A stretch of DNA of 64,000 nucleotides from Welwitschia mirabilis (GCA_051453625.1 JBOZIK010000001.1:255441198-255505197); one strand, 5' to 3'. Counted from the first letter of the stretch, positions 11,130-23,240 are shown. Made by a program: numbers and translations. The notes: generated by a model from the sequence alone, not told the origin.

Positions 11130-13950
11130 TCAGGTTTTTGGAGTTTATAGTTACTACTTGAAAATCTTTCTCCTTTTGAGTAAGAAAAGTAGTGTAAGGC
11201 TTAAAATATTTTAGTTTCATGCTTTTGTATTTTTACAAGTTATATAGTTACTAAGGAGTAATTCATTATTATGAAGGTGAAAATACACTTAAAAGTATAA
11301 AGTATAAAACATCAAACATTAATACTACTTTCTTAATTATTCATATTCTTTTTTTCTTTTAAAGTCAATGGTATCTTTCAAATTTCTTTGAAAAACCTTT
11401 TATTTTTTATTTTTAATATCTACAATAACATCTTATAAAAATTTTAGTATTTTGGGTATCCTCAACACTAACATGATAAGTCTTCTTGATACATCTTTTA
11501 TAATTTAAAATAGTAGTACACTATGCACTAACATGACAATAAAAAGTAATATGCCAAACTACTTCTGTGTCCTTGTTGTTAAACATCAATATTCATAATT
11601 TGAAGGTCACATGTTCAATCCATAATAGTATTCCAAAAAATAATATACAAAATTGGCATAAAAATCATTCAGATTTAGCATTAAAAAAACGAATATTTTA
11701 AGTTAAGAAATATAAAGATCTTGTGTTAAAAGATTATTTTATCTTAAGGATTTATAATTAAACAAATCTACACTAAAAATTTTCTTAAGAGAAAGATTCT
11801 TAAGATTGAAATGGCCATGATAAGGAAAAAAAGAATAAAACTATTATGAAAAAACTTCATTAACATCCTAATTTTAAAATACTTAATTATGGATACTTTA
11901 GTTTTATTTTACAATGAATATACTCTAAATTTATTTTAATATTATATTAGCTAAATTAAAAGGTATAAACATACTTATAGAGAAGAAAAAAACATGAAAA
12001 AAGAGATGTAACCCTAAAACTATATTAAGAACAATTAAAGAAAGAGTAAAGCCAATCATAGATTAAACTGCATACACTAATGATGTAAACACTACAAAAA
12101 ATACTAGTTTAACATAGACAAATACTTAGGTTTAGTAAGATTAAGGCCTTATGAATCAATCATTATTACATATCCAAAGAGAAAGAAAAAGGCTAAGAAT
12201 CTTATGATAAGATAAGATCTTGTCATAGCTAGAGGAGATCTAGATCTAGAGTGATAAAGTTCTAGTGAAAAGATGGATATAACAATATGATGTCAATTAA
12301 GTATAAATAATCCTTGAGTTATGCCTTACTTATATAGCCTTACTTAGGGTTCTAAATTATGTTGGTACATTATTATTATTATTATTATTATTAATAAAAT
12401 TTATAATATGTATTAATAATTAGATAAACCACACAACTATGTATAAGAAATTGTCAAAAGCTAATGGGAGGAGAACCCATCACTTAGAAAAGCAGTCACC
12501 AAACTTGAAACAAAAGGGAAAACCCAAAAGAACAAGAAGATAACATGCTAAATGAAAAGAAACTTACCCTAGATAAAAATAATTCAACCCTATTATACCT
12601 ATGCACTACTAATGAAAATCAAGTAAAGAAAGAAAATAAATTTAATTTTGAATAAGAATAGAAGTAGACTAGAAGAGCTAAATTCATCTTCCAAATTATC
12701 TTTCTAGATAAGATAAATTCATCTTTCAAATGTATCATAAGAATTTATCTATAAATAAAGTAATGTATAATTATATTCTTCTTATTGCCAAGAATGTTCT
12801 TGACATTGTTAATGCTAATGGTTTTTTATAAGGATTCTTGCACCTTATACTGATTCTTGTTAGGATGTCATAGTAAGATCATATTCTTACGAGCTTTAAT
12901 AATTTGATCATAGGATACACTCATCTACAGATCTAAGGTATCATAATGATCATTCCATTATTTTGTGGCATATATATCATCATATTATGATTTAAAATTA
13001 ATCTCCTCCTCTCCCTCACTATCACTAAAGTCATATTTTAGGAATTACAAAGGTTCTTTTCTAAGTAGTGAATAACCTCTTTCTATTTAAAATTTTTAGA
13101 TGAGCTTTATGTCCTTTCATTTTTCTTTGTAAAATATTTATCCTTCCTTTCCTTTTTCAACTCATAGATTTTTAGTTGAGTAGAATTTTAATAGTAGTTA
13201 ATTTTTTAACAAAGAATTATGTTGAAATTGAGTTATAATTTTTGCACCATCATTTTTATCATTAATAATAATAATTAATTTAGGATCCAACTATTTAGCC
13301 TATATAGGCTGATCTAGTTCTTTGGTTATTCTAAAATAGGCTTTGGACTCTCCATATTTTTATCTCATTTTCTTATTTTGACATTCTAATCTAGATTGGA
13401 AGTTTCCTTTTTTTGTTAATAAATCATTATATTTTTTTCATGGTTCTATTTGCTAGTTAGTTATCCACTTTTATTTTGGAATTGCTTACTTCTATTTTTC
13501 CTTTAAAAAAATATCAAATGGACCTTCCTAATCTACTAAGATGTATGCTCTTCCTCTTACTGATTACTCTTGATTTTAGCTTACTCTCTATTTATCCTTT
13601 TTTTACATTATTTTTCTTGTAAACAATTTAATTTATTAATAAGCATAGATTAATTTCCATAAACTTTACCTTAAATATTTTTTATAAATGAAAAATATTA
13701 ATTTATTATCTATCCTTCCTTTAAGTAGAAGAAAATATTGAAATGTAGGCCATGTAATTTGGGTGATTTCCATCTTAAATCATGTAATAATTAATTAATT
13801 TATCATACTGAGGAATTGAAGATCCACTTTCTTAATAAACCCCTTTTCTATGTTAGTTGTCTTTCATATGAAAAATGCATTTATATTATTGTAGTAAGTA
13901 AAGCTTGAGAGCATGAATTTCTCCCTCATATTTGAGTCCTAAAGTCAAAG
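11130..13950. other. AT-rich stretch, no gene recognised; short ATT microsatellite
   Basis: This would hold the 5' LTR and leader of Copia-1 and, further right, the 3' end of LINE-1b, but neither end could be fixed. The only simple structure is a perfect (ATT) run of about eight units at 12,370-12,392. No ORF with a recognisable motif was seen on either strand. Confidence 0.4.
12370..12392. repeat. (ATT)n microsatellite
   Basis: About eight uninterrupted ATT units, the only tri-nucleotide run of this length in the left third of the window. Confidence 0.9.
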
Positions 13951-15479
13951 TAATAAGCTAAATGAAGATTTCATATTTCCATATGTCAAGAATTATTTTT
14001 CCATTTTTAATAAACCTACTAATGTTGATGTTTACCTTTTCTTTAATCTTTAAGAGTAGCTCCTAGGTAATGATAATAATGCCTTCATAATCCTATATTA
14101 TAATATAAGTTTTTACTATTTTCTAGTTTGGATTAGAGGTGACTGTCCATAACCCTTAGTCCTGATATTTTACTAATCTTTCCTTGAATGTTAAAAATGA
14201 TTTTTACTAGGCTCTCCTAAATACCTGTAAAGATCACTTAATTATAGGCTAGGCATAAGAACTACAGAATCATCTCATAAAATTCCCTATAGTATTTAAG
14301 ATCCCATCCTAGGTCATTGCTACATGGAATTTTTTTCTAGGCTAAAACTATGGTTAGAAACTCCTAGAAAAGTTGTCTAACTAACTTAGTTTTCCTATAG
14401 ACTTAACATCTTTTGATCAGCTTCAAATCTATCTTCTTTAAGTTGATCATGGTTAAAACATTTTTGTGAATTACAAACATTTTAGAACCCCATATTTACC
14501 TATAATTCATTTCTTCCATTTATTATTTAGTAAGTTATTAGTATGACATAATTTAATTAAAAGATTTTTTATAGTGATTTTTCATCTTTAGAAGTCCTTT
14601 TATTTATCCTTACTTGGAGTCTGTCTTCTTTCTTATTTAGATACTCTTTCAACTTTTCTTTAGCTTTTTCTATTAGGATTCATCCATAGTGTAAAAAGAT
14701 ACACATTCTCTAATAATTTTTTAATTTAAACCCACCTTATTCATGAATCTAGTTCTTTACTAGCTTTAGTTCATCAATATTGCAGGGGAATTAATCTCTT
14801 AAAATTCATAAACTCTAGAAGAAGATGTTGCCTCTTCCAGCCACTCATGAAGTTAAATTTCACAACTTTTCTCTTCTTAAGCATAAGAATTACTTGAAGG
14901 AAAGCTTTCCTTACCTATCTTCCCAACATTTGTATTTTTCCCCAACATTTTTTTTAAAGGAAGGATTTCCTCACCTCTATTTTCTTTATGATGTTTACTT
15001 TTACAAGGAAAATTTTGGCTCTTATGTACTATATACTTCATCCTCTTGATTTCATAGAATCGATAATATTCTTTCAAGCCACCACATGAACTCTTAATTC
15101 TTATTTTTTTATTTTTAAGTGAAATTTCTAATTAGTCTATTTATGTTATTATTTGTCTTCTCTAAAAAACTTTTTTCGATGTTCTTTATCTTTCTATTAT
15201 TGAGACCATGATATTAGCCAAAATAATTTTGGCTTTACTAGATAGAAAAATAACACTTTAGCAGGTATATTTATTCTTTAGTTTTTGAATTCTCTCTTGT
15301 CATAAAGATGTATACTTTAATTTGAAAATTGATATTTGTAAGTAAAATTTTTTAGCGTTTTCTATTCTTATTACTAAGCTATTTAACCACTTAATAAATA
15401 CTTATCTAATCATTCATAAGGTATGATCTACTCTTCTTCTAGTTAACACCCAAACTTGCTTCTTTGGAGAAGGTTTCCA

Positions 15480-15960
15480 AATCCTTCTTAATGGCCATGA
15501 TTTACTACATATTAGCCTTGGAGAAAATTACTAAATAATTAATAAAATTATTACATAGAATTTGTGAGTTGTGCAAGTACAAACTAGTCTTATGGCATAA
15601 TTAAAATTATAATACAATAATATAGCAAGAGAGAAATCCCTTACCTAAAATCTCTAGCTATGTTAAATAAGTTGTAGACTTATTAGTTAATCTTCAAATT
15701 ATATTTAGTATATTCCTACATTTAAATTATCACATATATAAAGTGCATTGAAAATCATTTGGTATGTAGGATACATCTCAAGAAACTCCAAATTACACTA
15801 TCATATGTATTTATTATATCCAACTTTAAGCCATAATACCTTTCATTCTTCTATGAATTGAGTAAAACAATTCATGGTTTAGGATTACTTAATCTACACT
15901 AATTCTATTCTTTAAAAAACCTATTTGGTTAAAGTAAAGCACTCTATGCAAATAAGATTT
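15480..15960 (-). pseudogene. LINE reverse transcriptase fragment
   Basis: The minus strand shows, in successive shifted frames, QIGFLKNRIS (Q-x-AFV-x-GR-x-I in relatives), HELFYSIHRRMKG, then LDIINTYDSVIWSFLRCIL (canonical ALKLDI-x-KAYDRVEW-x-FL-x-x-x-L) and finally ARDFRxGISLL at the position of RGLRQGDPLSP. The spacing between these four blocks is that of plant L1 RT. The catalytic FADD box, expected some 60 residues further on, was not found. The enzyme copies LINE RNA at the nicked target. Several frameshifts and stops make this copy non-coding. Confidence 0.85.
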
Positions 15961-16849
15961 TATTTTGCTTATTACAAACCTCTATAGCCTTACAATCTTG
16001 AACATTTAAAGATTTTTATTTTTTTATTATAATTATTTACATGTTATTCCATGAGTATGATATTAAACATAATTTTAGCACTTTTTTGAAGGCATATTCT
16101 ATTGACTTACCTAAGATTTTTAAATTTTTTTAATAAAATTTCATCATCCATTTTTTAAGACCTAGGCTCTGATTTAGATTAATTTTTCTTAGAACTTTGT
16201 AGACCTTATTTATTTCTACTAGTCATAAGGTATTCTCCCTTGCCAATATCTAGACCACAACATGGAATTTTCTATATTCTCTTTTTTCATTCATAGCTCC
16301 TACAAGCTCCTATAGAAGCTTTATGAATCTTATCTTTCTTATACGTTTAATTGTTCTAAACTACTTTACTGATTATATTAGAATGTCTTCTTGGGTTTAC
16401 CACATTGAAAATAAAATTAATGTATTTATATCCATCGTTTAATCACTTTATATGTGATTTTTATCTCTAATATATTTCTTCTTATTTTAGATATTATGTA
16501 GTTCCATAAATTTTTCTATTCTTTTTTTTTAAGATATTCTTCATTCTAATTTTCTTGGGTTTTCTTGATTTTGATTTTTAAGCACTACTTCCTACTTATT
16601 TTTCTTTGCCACTTTTTTCTTCCATTCTTTTATGTAGAACTTTATCTTTTATAGATTCTCTTACAGATATTGAATCATCTTCTATTATCCACCTACTAGG
16701 TCTACCTTATAAATTTCTTATCTTATCCTCTCCTAATCAAGTATTCTTAAAAAATAAAGTGAGTTTTCTCATTTTATTTAATTATTGAATATAGAATCAA
16801 GGATTTGTTATTTAAATCCCATATACACACATATACACTCTCTCTACAA

Positions 16850-17420
16850 TATTTAGTTGTTTATTTTAGGATTATTTATTGAAATTAAGGCTCCATATAA
16901 TTGGAAAAAGATTCTCTTATTACCTTTCCTTCTATTAAACTAGGTGAATTACACTAAGGATAAGTCTACTAGATTCATCTTACTAATTAATTCCCTTAAC
17001 TCTTTCACTCTTGCTAAATTTTATTTCCCTTTTTCTTTTTTTTCCTCATTTAACAAGGGTCTAATTGAAATCACCACTTATGATGTAGCTTAAATTTCTT
17101 ACCTTCTCTTAAATCTTGTTCCATATCCTAACTTTTTTTTCTTAGTTATTGTAAACTATAGATATTCATCAAGATGTAGTCCTTTAGGGATATGATTTAG
17201 TATAATTTATTCATCTATAATTTCTTATACCCTATATGATTATTAATTAGCATTAATAATTTCCTTTCCTTATTATATCTTAAAATCTATTTAATATTCT
17301 ATTTTTCTTTAAAATTACTGAAAAGCTCTAGTTTTTGAATTATAGTTTCTTTAAGACACATTATTTTTGTTCTTTAATTTTTAGTAGATTTCTTGAAGGC
17401 TTTTAACTTTAAGGCATCTT
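16850..17420 (-). pseudogene. LINE endonuclease
   Basis: The minus strand begins with MCLKETIIQ (canonical CLQETK), the first metal-binding motif of the endonuclease fold. About 90 residues later comes SGDFN (17,078-17,064), with the catalytic D and N retained. Then KELRELISKMNLVDLSLV corresponds to the F-x-x-x-I-x-x-x-x-L-x-DLPL segment that precedes FTW. Two key motifs are therefore better preserved than in LINE-1a. Stops between blocks still prevent translation. Confidence 0.8.
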
Positions 17421-17949
17421 GAATGCATCTAATATTTTAAATTAGGATATTCATTTAGTTTTTTTCATGGGGTTATTACCATATCTAAAAGTGTTTTTTA
17501 AGTTCTATTTGCTATGTTTTCTATAGCTTTCTTATTTGCTTTCTCTACTGCTAAAGGCTTTCTTAAATTTTTTTCTTGAACTAATTCCTTGTCACTTATA
17601 GAGCTTGAATTTAATTCTAAATCATCTAATTTATCACTCTCCATGCATGAGTACATGTATTTTTCCCCTCTCTTTTCTCTTTTTAAGAATCTTATTTGAT
17701 TTTACTAAGGGAATAGTTTCTTACCCTTTTTTCTTTGGTTTCAATCGAGTCTTACTTTCCTCTTTAACTACTAGTATAACTATAATATCTACTTTTTTTT
17801 TGATATTAACTACCTAGACTTCTTTTGGATTTTTTCCTCATCCTATAAGCATATATCATGTGCTTAAATTTTTCATAATTTTGATTCTACACTATTTCAA
17901 TTTATGTCAAAATATTTTCTTCTATGGGTTTCCTTTATTTTAGGAAAAC

Positions 17950-18000
17950 AATTCTCATAATGCCCTAGGACAGAGTAGTGGATACATGGTAAGAGAATAT
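17950..18000 (-). pseudogene. LINE ORF1 zinc knuckle remnant
   Basis: The minus strand reads HYSVLGHYENCFPKIKE. The GHYE-x-x-C part matches the C-x-x-C-x-x-x-GH-x-x-x-x-C nucleic-acid-binding knuckle at the end of plant LINE ORF1; the first cysteines are replaced. It lies between the DUF4283-like block and the endonuclease, as expected. Confidence 0.5.
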
Positions 18001-18209
18001 TTTCATATCAACCTTTATTTTTTATGTTACAAATCTATGTAAAATTTTAAAATTTCTTAGCATTTACTAAGTTCAAATGTATATATGCATATAAGTGTAT
18101 TAATACTACTCTTATTCCACTTAGAGTTATAAGATTCATTTTTATGATTTCTTAAAATATAATTTCTAGGACTTTAATGAAACATTAATTCCATAGGCTA
18201 TGCTAGTTT

Positions 18210-18420
18210 CTCTAATTTTAACTCAAAGGAGGAATTTATAAAATATTTTTTTCAAAATCTTCTCTTAGTCTTCATCAAGCTAAGGCTAATAATTTTACTC
18301 TCAAAAAATAAGGGCCCCTTAATCATTATGATATTTAATTTCTCTTTGAACTCAAACTTTAATAATATAAAATCCTTCATAAGTGTGATACTAGATTCAT
18401 AGTGTAACCCATTTTCTAAT
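18210..18420 (-). pseudogene. LINE ORF1 DUF4283-like domain
   Basis: The minus strand gives DFILLKFEFKEKLNIIMIKG, then PLFFESKIISLS, matching the plant transposon ORF1 pattern FLL-x-F-x-x-E-x-D-x-x-x-(V/I)-x-x-x-GPW-x-F-x-x-x-x-(L/I). The GPW tryptophan is leucine here. The domain is thought to bind RNA in the LINE ribonucleoprotein. Position and orientation fit ORF1 of LINE-1b. Confidence 0.65.
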
Positions 18421-18904
18421 CACCTCTGTGCTAAGCTAAGGGTTCATAGACACAAAATAACCTACTAGATTATATTTGAATTACTCCTTGGTATTAACAT
18501 AATGTTATGACACCATCCTTATCTTAAATACATACCATTATCTTAAAAATATTTCATCACAAGAGACAACATTAATAAATGCCTAGTAAAAACCCTTAAG
18601 AATAGGTTTCACTATCTCTTCATAAAGTGAATACGCTATCCCTAGAAGGATGTATCTCTCATATGATAGAATCTTTGTTTGCACTATTACATGTCTTCCA
18701 TCTTTTTTGAATTATTATTATACTATGCACCATATTAAAATAAGCATTGCACCTACTGTAAATGCATTATTACTATACTTCTCTACCCACTTCATTATTC
18801 TCTCTTCTACTTTATTACTAATAAATTAAAACTCTCGTAACAAGCTTGATGCCCAAAGTACAATATCATAGCCCCCATTACAAATCATTAGATACACTTA
18901 CATG

Positions 18905-19480
18905 ATAATTTTGCACTAGGTATAGAGCCGTTAATGCCATGACCATTAAAGATCAATTTTCCACTCCTAAAATTGATAATATGTTAGATGAGCTTTATGG
19001 TGCAAATTATTTTACAAAACTTAATCTTAGAGATGGTTATTACTAAGTCGGGTAGATCTTAAAGATATTCACAAAACTTTATTTCATACTCATAATAGTC
19101 ATTACTAATATCTAGTCATGCCTTTTGGTCTTTATAATGCTCCATCTACATTTTAAGTCATTATGAATTCTATTTTTCATTCTTATCTTCACAAATTTGT
19201 ATTAGTCTTTTTTGGTGAAATTTCAATTTATAAGCCCAATTGGATCATGCATCTTGAACATGTTTAAAAAGATTTTAAAATATTAATGCCTCATTAACTT
19301 TTCATTAAGATAAGCAAATGTTCTTTTGGGAAATAAGAATTAGAGTACCTAGGCCATATTATTACCTCTTATGGCATAAAATTAAACCAAAGAAAAATTG
19401 AAACAATGAATAATTGACCTAGGCCTATTAATGTTTTAGAATTATGTGGATTTTTAGCTTTACAAGATACTAGAGAAAAT
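18905..19480 (+). pseudogene. Gypsy-1 reverse transcriptase (5'-truncated)
   Basis: Starts with FCTRYRAVNAMTIKDQFSTP, then IDNMLDELYGANYFTKLNLR and DGYY, matching RT blocks CxDYRALN-x-x-T-x-KDRFP-x-P and LDELxGAxxFSKxDLRxGYHQI; the first catalytic D is N. VMPFGLYNAPSTF follows. The YxDD box is FFGE (within LVFFGEISIY), so both catalytic aspartates are gone. CSFGK-ELEYLGHIIT and the FLAL block complete the thumb side. Blocks upstream of FCTRYRA are absent, so the break lies between RT motifs. Confidence 0.9.
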
Positions 19481-19539
19481 TTGTACACAATTATGGCATC
19501 TTGACTTGGCCACTCACTAATTTGTTAAAAAAAGGCCAA

Positions 19540-20030
19540 TTTAGATGGTCTGAAGAGGTGGAAAAGGCATCCACAATTCTTAAGCAAGCTATGACGTCTA
19601 CTCCAACTCTAATAGTGCCAAATTTTAATGAGCCATTTATGATTGAGTAAAATGCTTTAGGAGAAGGAATAGAAGCGGTTCTTACTCAATAAGACAAGCT
19701 AATTGCATTTATGAGTCAAGATTTGGGAGTGTTTAAGAAATCATGGTTTACATATGCTAAAGAAATGTTAGCAGTTATCCAAGCTATTTAGACCTGATAA
19801 TCCTACTTATTAGAATAGAAGTTCTATATTTAAAATGATTAATGTAGCCTAAACTACTTATTAAAGAAGCATATTACAATCTAAAAATAGCAAATGTGAG
19901 TGGCTAAGTTGCTTGGTCATAACTACAAAATTTGTTATAAACTAGGCCATGAAAATTTAGTAGCCGATGCACTATCAAGAGTAGTTAGTAGTCCTAATCT
20001 TAATGCTTTATTTGTACCATAGGTTGAGCT
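19540..20030 (+). pseudogene. Gypsy-1 RNase H
   Basis: PNFNEPFMIE is followed by a stop and NALGEGIEAVLTQ, the RNase H start (IECDASG-x-GIGAVL-x-Q) with the first catalytic aspartate lost to asparagine. Further on YAKEMLAVIQAI corresponds to Y-x-KE-x-LA-x-x-x-A-x-x-x-W, and GHENLVADALSR-like sequence near 19,950-19,985 gives the usual N-x-VADALSR end of the domain. RNase H degrades the RNA template during cDNA synthesis. Confidence 0.85.
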
Positions 20031-20099
20031 ACGAGAGGAGGCAAAAGAGTAGTAGTTGGACATGCTTTTCTGAAGAGAATTGACAAATTGACAATGGGT

Positions 20100-21460
20100 A
20101 ATCTAGAAGCACCTTATTCTTGGTGTAGTAATTAGTTTTCTATAAACATCAGGTAGTTGTACCATCAAATTTCAAAATAATTCCTCATCTATTATAGGAA
20201 TTTTATGATTCTCACTTTAGTGGACATTCTGGAGACTTAATCACATATAAGATATTGGCACAATAGTTTTAATGGCCTTCCATGCATCAAGATGTATAGT
20301 AATATGTCTCTTCTTGTAATATTTGCTAATGAGTAAAGGCCGAAACCCTCTTATAAGTAGGTCTCTTATAATCGTAACCAATTCCATGTCAAGTGTGGGA
20401 TTAGATAACCAAGGACTTCATTGAAGACCTTTCAAATTATAACTAAAAAAGAGTATCCTTGTGATGGGGGATCGCCTAAGAAAATTAGCTTATTTTTGCC
20501 ATTAACTAATTTCTTTACATTAAAAATAGTAGCTAAAAAATTTGTAGAAGGAGAAGTAAAGTTACATGAGTTGCCATGAATAATTATTAATGATTGAGAC
20601 CTTGTATTCATTAGTAATTTTTAGTATAAGTTCTTCATATTCTCGGGAATTCAATTGAAAATAAGCTCTGCCACCACCCTCAAACTCATGGACAATCAAA
20701 GGTAGTAAATAGATGTGTTGAGTAGTACCTTATATGCTTTGTTCATCAATAGCCTTGTAATTGGAGCTATCTTTTTCAATGGGCTAAGTCCTAGTATAAT
20801 ACCACTTACCATGATTCTATAAGAATAATGCCATTTCAAGCTCTTTATGGTCACCTTTCCATAAACATTCCTCATTATTAAGTTGGCTCCTCAATGGTGA
20901 ATGAAGTGGATGAAAGTCTGACTTCTAGAGATGCATTGTTGTGATAACTCAAAGTCAATCTACATGTTGCCAACAATTGAATGAAATAAATAGAAGATGC
21001 TAAATGAAAAAATGTTAAATTTCAAAAAGGTAACTTGGTCTACTTGAAGCTCCATCCATTTTGATGATAATTAGTTTTTAAAAGAGCATTCCAAAAGATA
21101 TCCAATTGAATCTATGGTCTGAGTAAAAATTGGAAATATGGCCTATAAACTTAAGCTACCTATGGAGTCTTATGTGCATTCAATCTTCCATGTCTCACTA
21201 CTAAAGAAAAAAATAGATAAGACAACTCCAACTACAATTGACTTGCCACTAATTACTAATGAAGGAGAACCTATTCTTAAATTTGAGACTATCTTGGATA
21301 CTTTTTGGGTTAAACAAGAAGCTTAATTTATTGAAGAAAGCTTGATCAAATAAAAACGTCTTCCTATAGATGATGTAAATTAGGAAAATACTGAGGAATT
21401 GCAAAATAGATTTCTGAGCTTAAACCCTAGGGACAAGGTCCTTATGAAAGAGGGGAGTAT
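20100..21460 (+). pseudogene. Gypsy-1 integrase with chromodomain-like tail
   Basis: VPSNFKIIPHLLQEFYDSHF with SGHSG, then YVSSCNICQ, is the H2C2 zinc-binding module. WDxITKDFIEDLSNYN follows at the start of the catalytic core (W-x-x-x-SMDFI-x-x-LP in relatives). An open frame from 21,138 (62 codons) reads MAYKLKLPMESYVHSIFHVS, the usual Y-x-L-x-LP-x-x-S-x-(I/V)-H-x-VFHVS block. Past a stop, IDDVN-ENTEELQ and LNPRDKVLMKEGSI give the chromodomain-like end. Integrase inserts the cDNA, and such tails are thought to steer insertion. Frameshifts occur within the core. Confidence 0.85.
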
Positions 21461-21589
21461 TTATAAGCCAAGATGATCTCAAAACATTCTTATTAGAAAT
21501 CCAAAATATGTATGAGGATAATGTGCTACCAACAATTAGTTCAAACCACCAACACCCACTATAGGCATAGGAATAGATGATGCAGTAAA

Positions 21590-21835
21590 AGGGGCTATTT
21601 TATTGGGGTTTTGTTAGTTACTAATTGATTGCATTATACTAGCCATTAAGTAGTTGTTGTGACCTTTCTTTTAGCAAATGTTGTAGGAGTAGTAGTCAAA
21701 ATTTATGTATTTAAATTTCTTTAGAATTCAAAAAAAAGAAAAGAAAATATTATCCAAACTCTGTGGTTTATTCTCATCTTGAGAGAATTCTATTTCTTTA
21801 AGAAATTGTAATTTAGTTTTGACTGGAATCTATCA
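21590..21835 (+). repeat. Probable 3' LTR of Gypsy-1
   Basis: Follows the pol end by about 130 bp and has a short-LTR layout: a TATA-like tgtatttaaatt near 21,705, an A-rich run at 21,730-21,750, then ctttgtggtt-like and ctcatcttgagagaattct segments. No second copy exists in the window, so limits are approximate and the call depends on position and layout. Confidence 0.45.
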
Positions 21836-21837
21836 TA

Positions 21838-22845
21838 TTCATCTTTTAAATATTTAGCTTGATTTTATGTTATGAAACCTATGACAACTTACATGACTAT
21901 TGAGATGATTGATGGACTAATTTGAAGTTGTCAAACATTATCCAATTTTTAAAATCCTAAACCTAACCTTAATTTTTGAGGTATAAAAGGATATTTAAAC
22001 CTTATTTTCAGAAACCTTTGACATATTCTATCTATGATCAATCTTTTAAAAGAAAGAGGATCTTTAGACATCTCTTATCTCTACTTTCTTTTATTTAGAG
22101 ATTAGCTACTTCTTAAGGCTAGCATGACATATTAAGATTTGTCTTAAGTCTTTTGTTTACATAGATTTTAATCTGTTATGACAATAAACTACTAACATTT
22201 CTTCAATTTGGTTTTTTAATTTCAAGTGTATATGCTTTTTCATAGTTACAATTCTTGATTTAGATTAAAGTATATTAAGATTTTTTGTAGTTTTTAGTGA
22301 TTTAGATTAAAGTATGTTAGTCTACAATTTACTATTATTTCATATTCTTTGAGATGATTTTCTACTTTTTATGCTTATAAAGTAAGCCATGAGAGATAAT
22401 TTGACTTGAAGTATTTACTAACACTTGAGTGATGTTATGTGATCTTTCTTAAGCTTACATGAATGCTTGACATTATTTCTTTTAATTAATCAATGCTTGA
22501 CATGATTTCTAAAAATTAATCCTTGAGCAAGTTTATCATTAGTAAGATTAATACCATTATTGGTATGATTAGGCTATATGCTTAGAGTTATACCTCATTT
22601 CTAGCTCAACTCCTAAATCAACAATATTCTTTCATAATATTAAATCTCTCTAATAGTTATAAAAATAGGTTTTATACATGCTTTACTATTTGATCTACTA
22701 CTTTTATCTCTTGGAAAGAATACTACTGGAACTCTAGTTTGATTTGGTTAAAGTTAGGTTTAATTATATAACATTTGTATTTATAGGATAATATTTTTTA
22801 AACTTATAACAAATATACTGATACAAGTGTAGTTAAACCAACCAC
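21838..22845 (+). repeat. LTR-like repeat, copy 1 (partner at 35,355-36,360)
   Basis: About 1 kb that aligns colinearly with 35,355-36,360 in the same orientation. Shared landmarks include tcttttaaatattta at the start, a TATA-like ggtataaaagg (21,979; ctatataaggg in the partner), cttgatttagatt, gaatgcttgacat, taaatctctct and the end gatacaagtgtagttaa. The TATA box and 1 kb length suggest an LTR. Being upstream of gypsy gag at 24.0 kb, it is most simply the 5' LTR of Gypsy-2. The 5'-most 240 bp present in the partner (from 35,119) is absent, so Gypsy-1 or a deletion removed it. Confidence 0.65.
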
Positions 22846-22934
22846 AAAGAGCTTTTTAGTGCTATTGTTAGAGATAAGACATGGTAGTTATAATGAAGTG
22901 CATACAAACATTTCCATGTATACATTTTTTTTAA

Positions 22935-23240
22935 TTTTTAGTTATACAAGTCCTCTTCTAGTGTTTTTTTTACTTATTATTATTTTTAGTTATATTGGTC
23001 ATCTTCCAATTTTTTTTAAAATAAATTTTTCTTTAATTTACTATAATGTTTTGTTATACTAGTCCATTTCTAGTCTTTTTTTAATTTTACTGTAATCTTA
23101 TTTTAAAACGAATCATTTCCGGTACTCTCTTTCTTTTTTTTCTCTTCTAATTTTCCTTTTTTTTAAAAAATTTTTTGTTATACTAGTTCACTTCTAGTGC
23201 TTTTTCCATTTTTATATTTTTTAATGGATGATATTGGTTT
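22935..23240 (+). repeat. Degenerate tandem repeat in element leader
   Basis: Four or five diverged units of about 50-75 bp, each with a core like gttatactagtccatttcta followed by a T-rich run. Cores are seen near 22,940, 22,990, 23,053, 23,105 (weak) and 23,187. They lie between the LTR-like repeat and gag of Gypsy-2, where leader repeats are common in Tat/Athila-type elements. Confidence 0.65.

Larger units (their letters stand above)
7750..11130 (-). mobile_element. Ty1/copia retrotransposon remnant (Copia-1)
   Basis: Minus-strand copia-type internal region. Going 5' to 3' on the minus strand it shows gag (11,110-10,652), a long unreadable stretch where zinc knuckle and protease should be, integrase core and C-terminal side (9,290-8,807), then RT (8,100-7,850). 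Integrase ahead of RT is diagnostic of Ty1/copia rather than gypsy. No LTRs, primer-binding site or polypurine tract could be placed. The RT stops being recognisable at about 7,750, next to a dispersed repeat, so the 3' end appears lost. All frames carry many stops. Confidence 0.8.
14000..18600 (-). mobile_element. L1-type LINE remnant, near full-length (LINE-1b)
   Basis: Minus-strand plant L1 element with its domains in order. An ORF1 DUF4283-like block (18,420-18,210) and zinc knuckle (about 18,000-17,950) are followed by an ORF2 endonuclease (17,420-16,850) and reverse transcriptase (15,960-15,480). Downstream of RT, to about 14.0 kb, the sequence is consistent in length with the rest of ORF2 but no motif is certain there. 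A 3' poly-A tail and target-site duplication were not identified. The right end abuts the truncated Gypsy-1 at about 18.9 kb, so one of the two may have interrupted the other. Stops and frameshifts occur throughout. Confidence 0.75.
18905..21835 (+). mobile_element. Ty3/gypsy retrotransposon, chromodomain-tailed, 5'-truncated (Gypsy-1)
   Basis: Plus-strand gypsy pol beginning inside RT at 18.9 kb and running through RNase H, integrase and a chromodomain-like tail to about 21,460, then a probable 3' LTR at 21,590-21,835. RT before integrase fixes it as gypsy. The tail motif (W-K-x-LP, WENTEELQ, LN-x-x-DKV) resembles Reina-type chromoviruses. gag, protease and the first part of RT are missing; LINE-1b lies directly upstream. 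The frame is broken by stops, largely at glutamine and tryptophan positions. Confidence 0.85.

Noticed and set aside
14825-15077. Two overlapping ORFs on opposite strands
   Set aside because: They fall in the downstream part of LINE-1b ORF2, and neither shows a motif; the minus one may be a shifted piece of the LINE but cannot be supported.
16606-17817. Plus-strand ORFs at 16,606-16,788 and 17,605-17,817
   Set aside because: Hydrophobic F/L/S-rich shadows opposite the minus-strand LINE-1b coding region.
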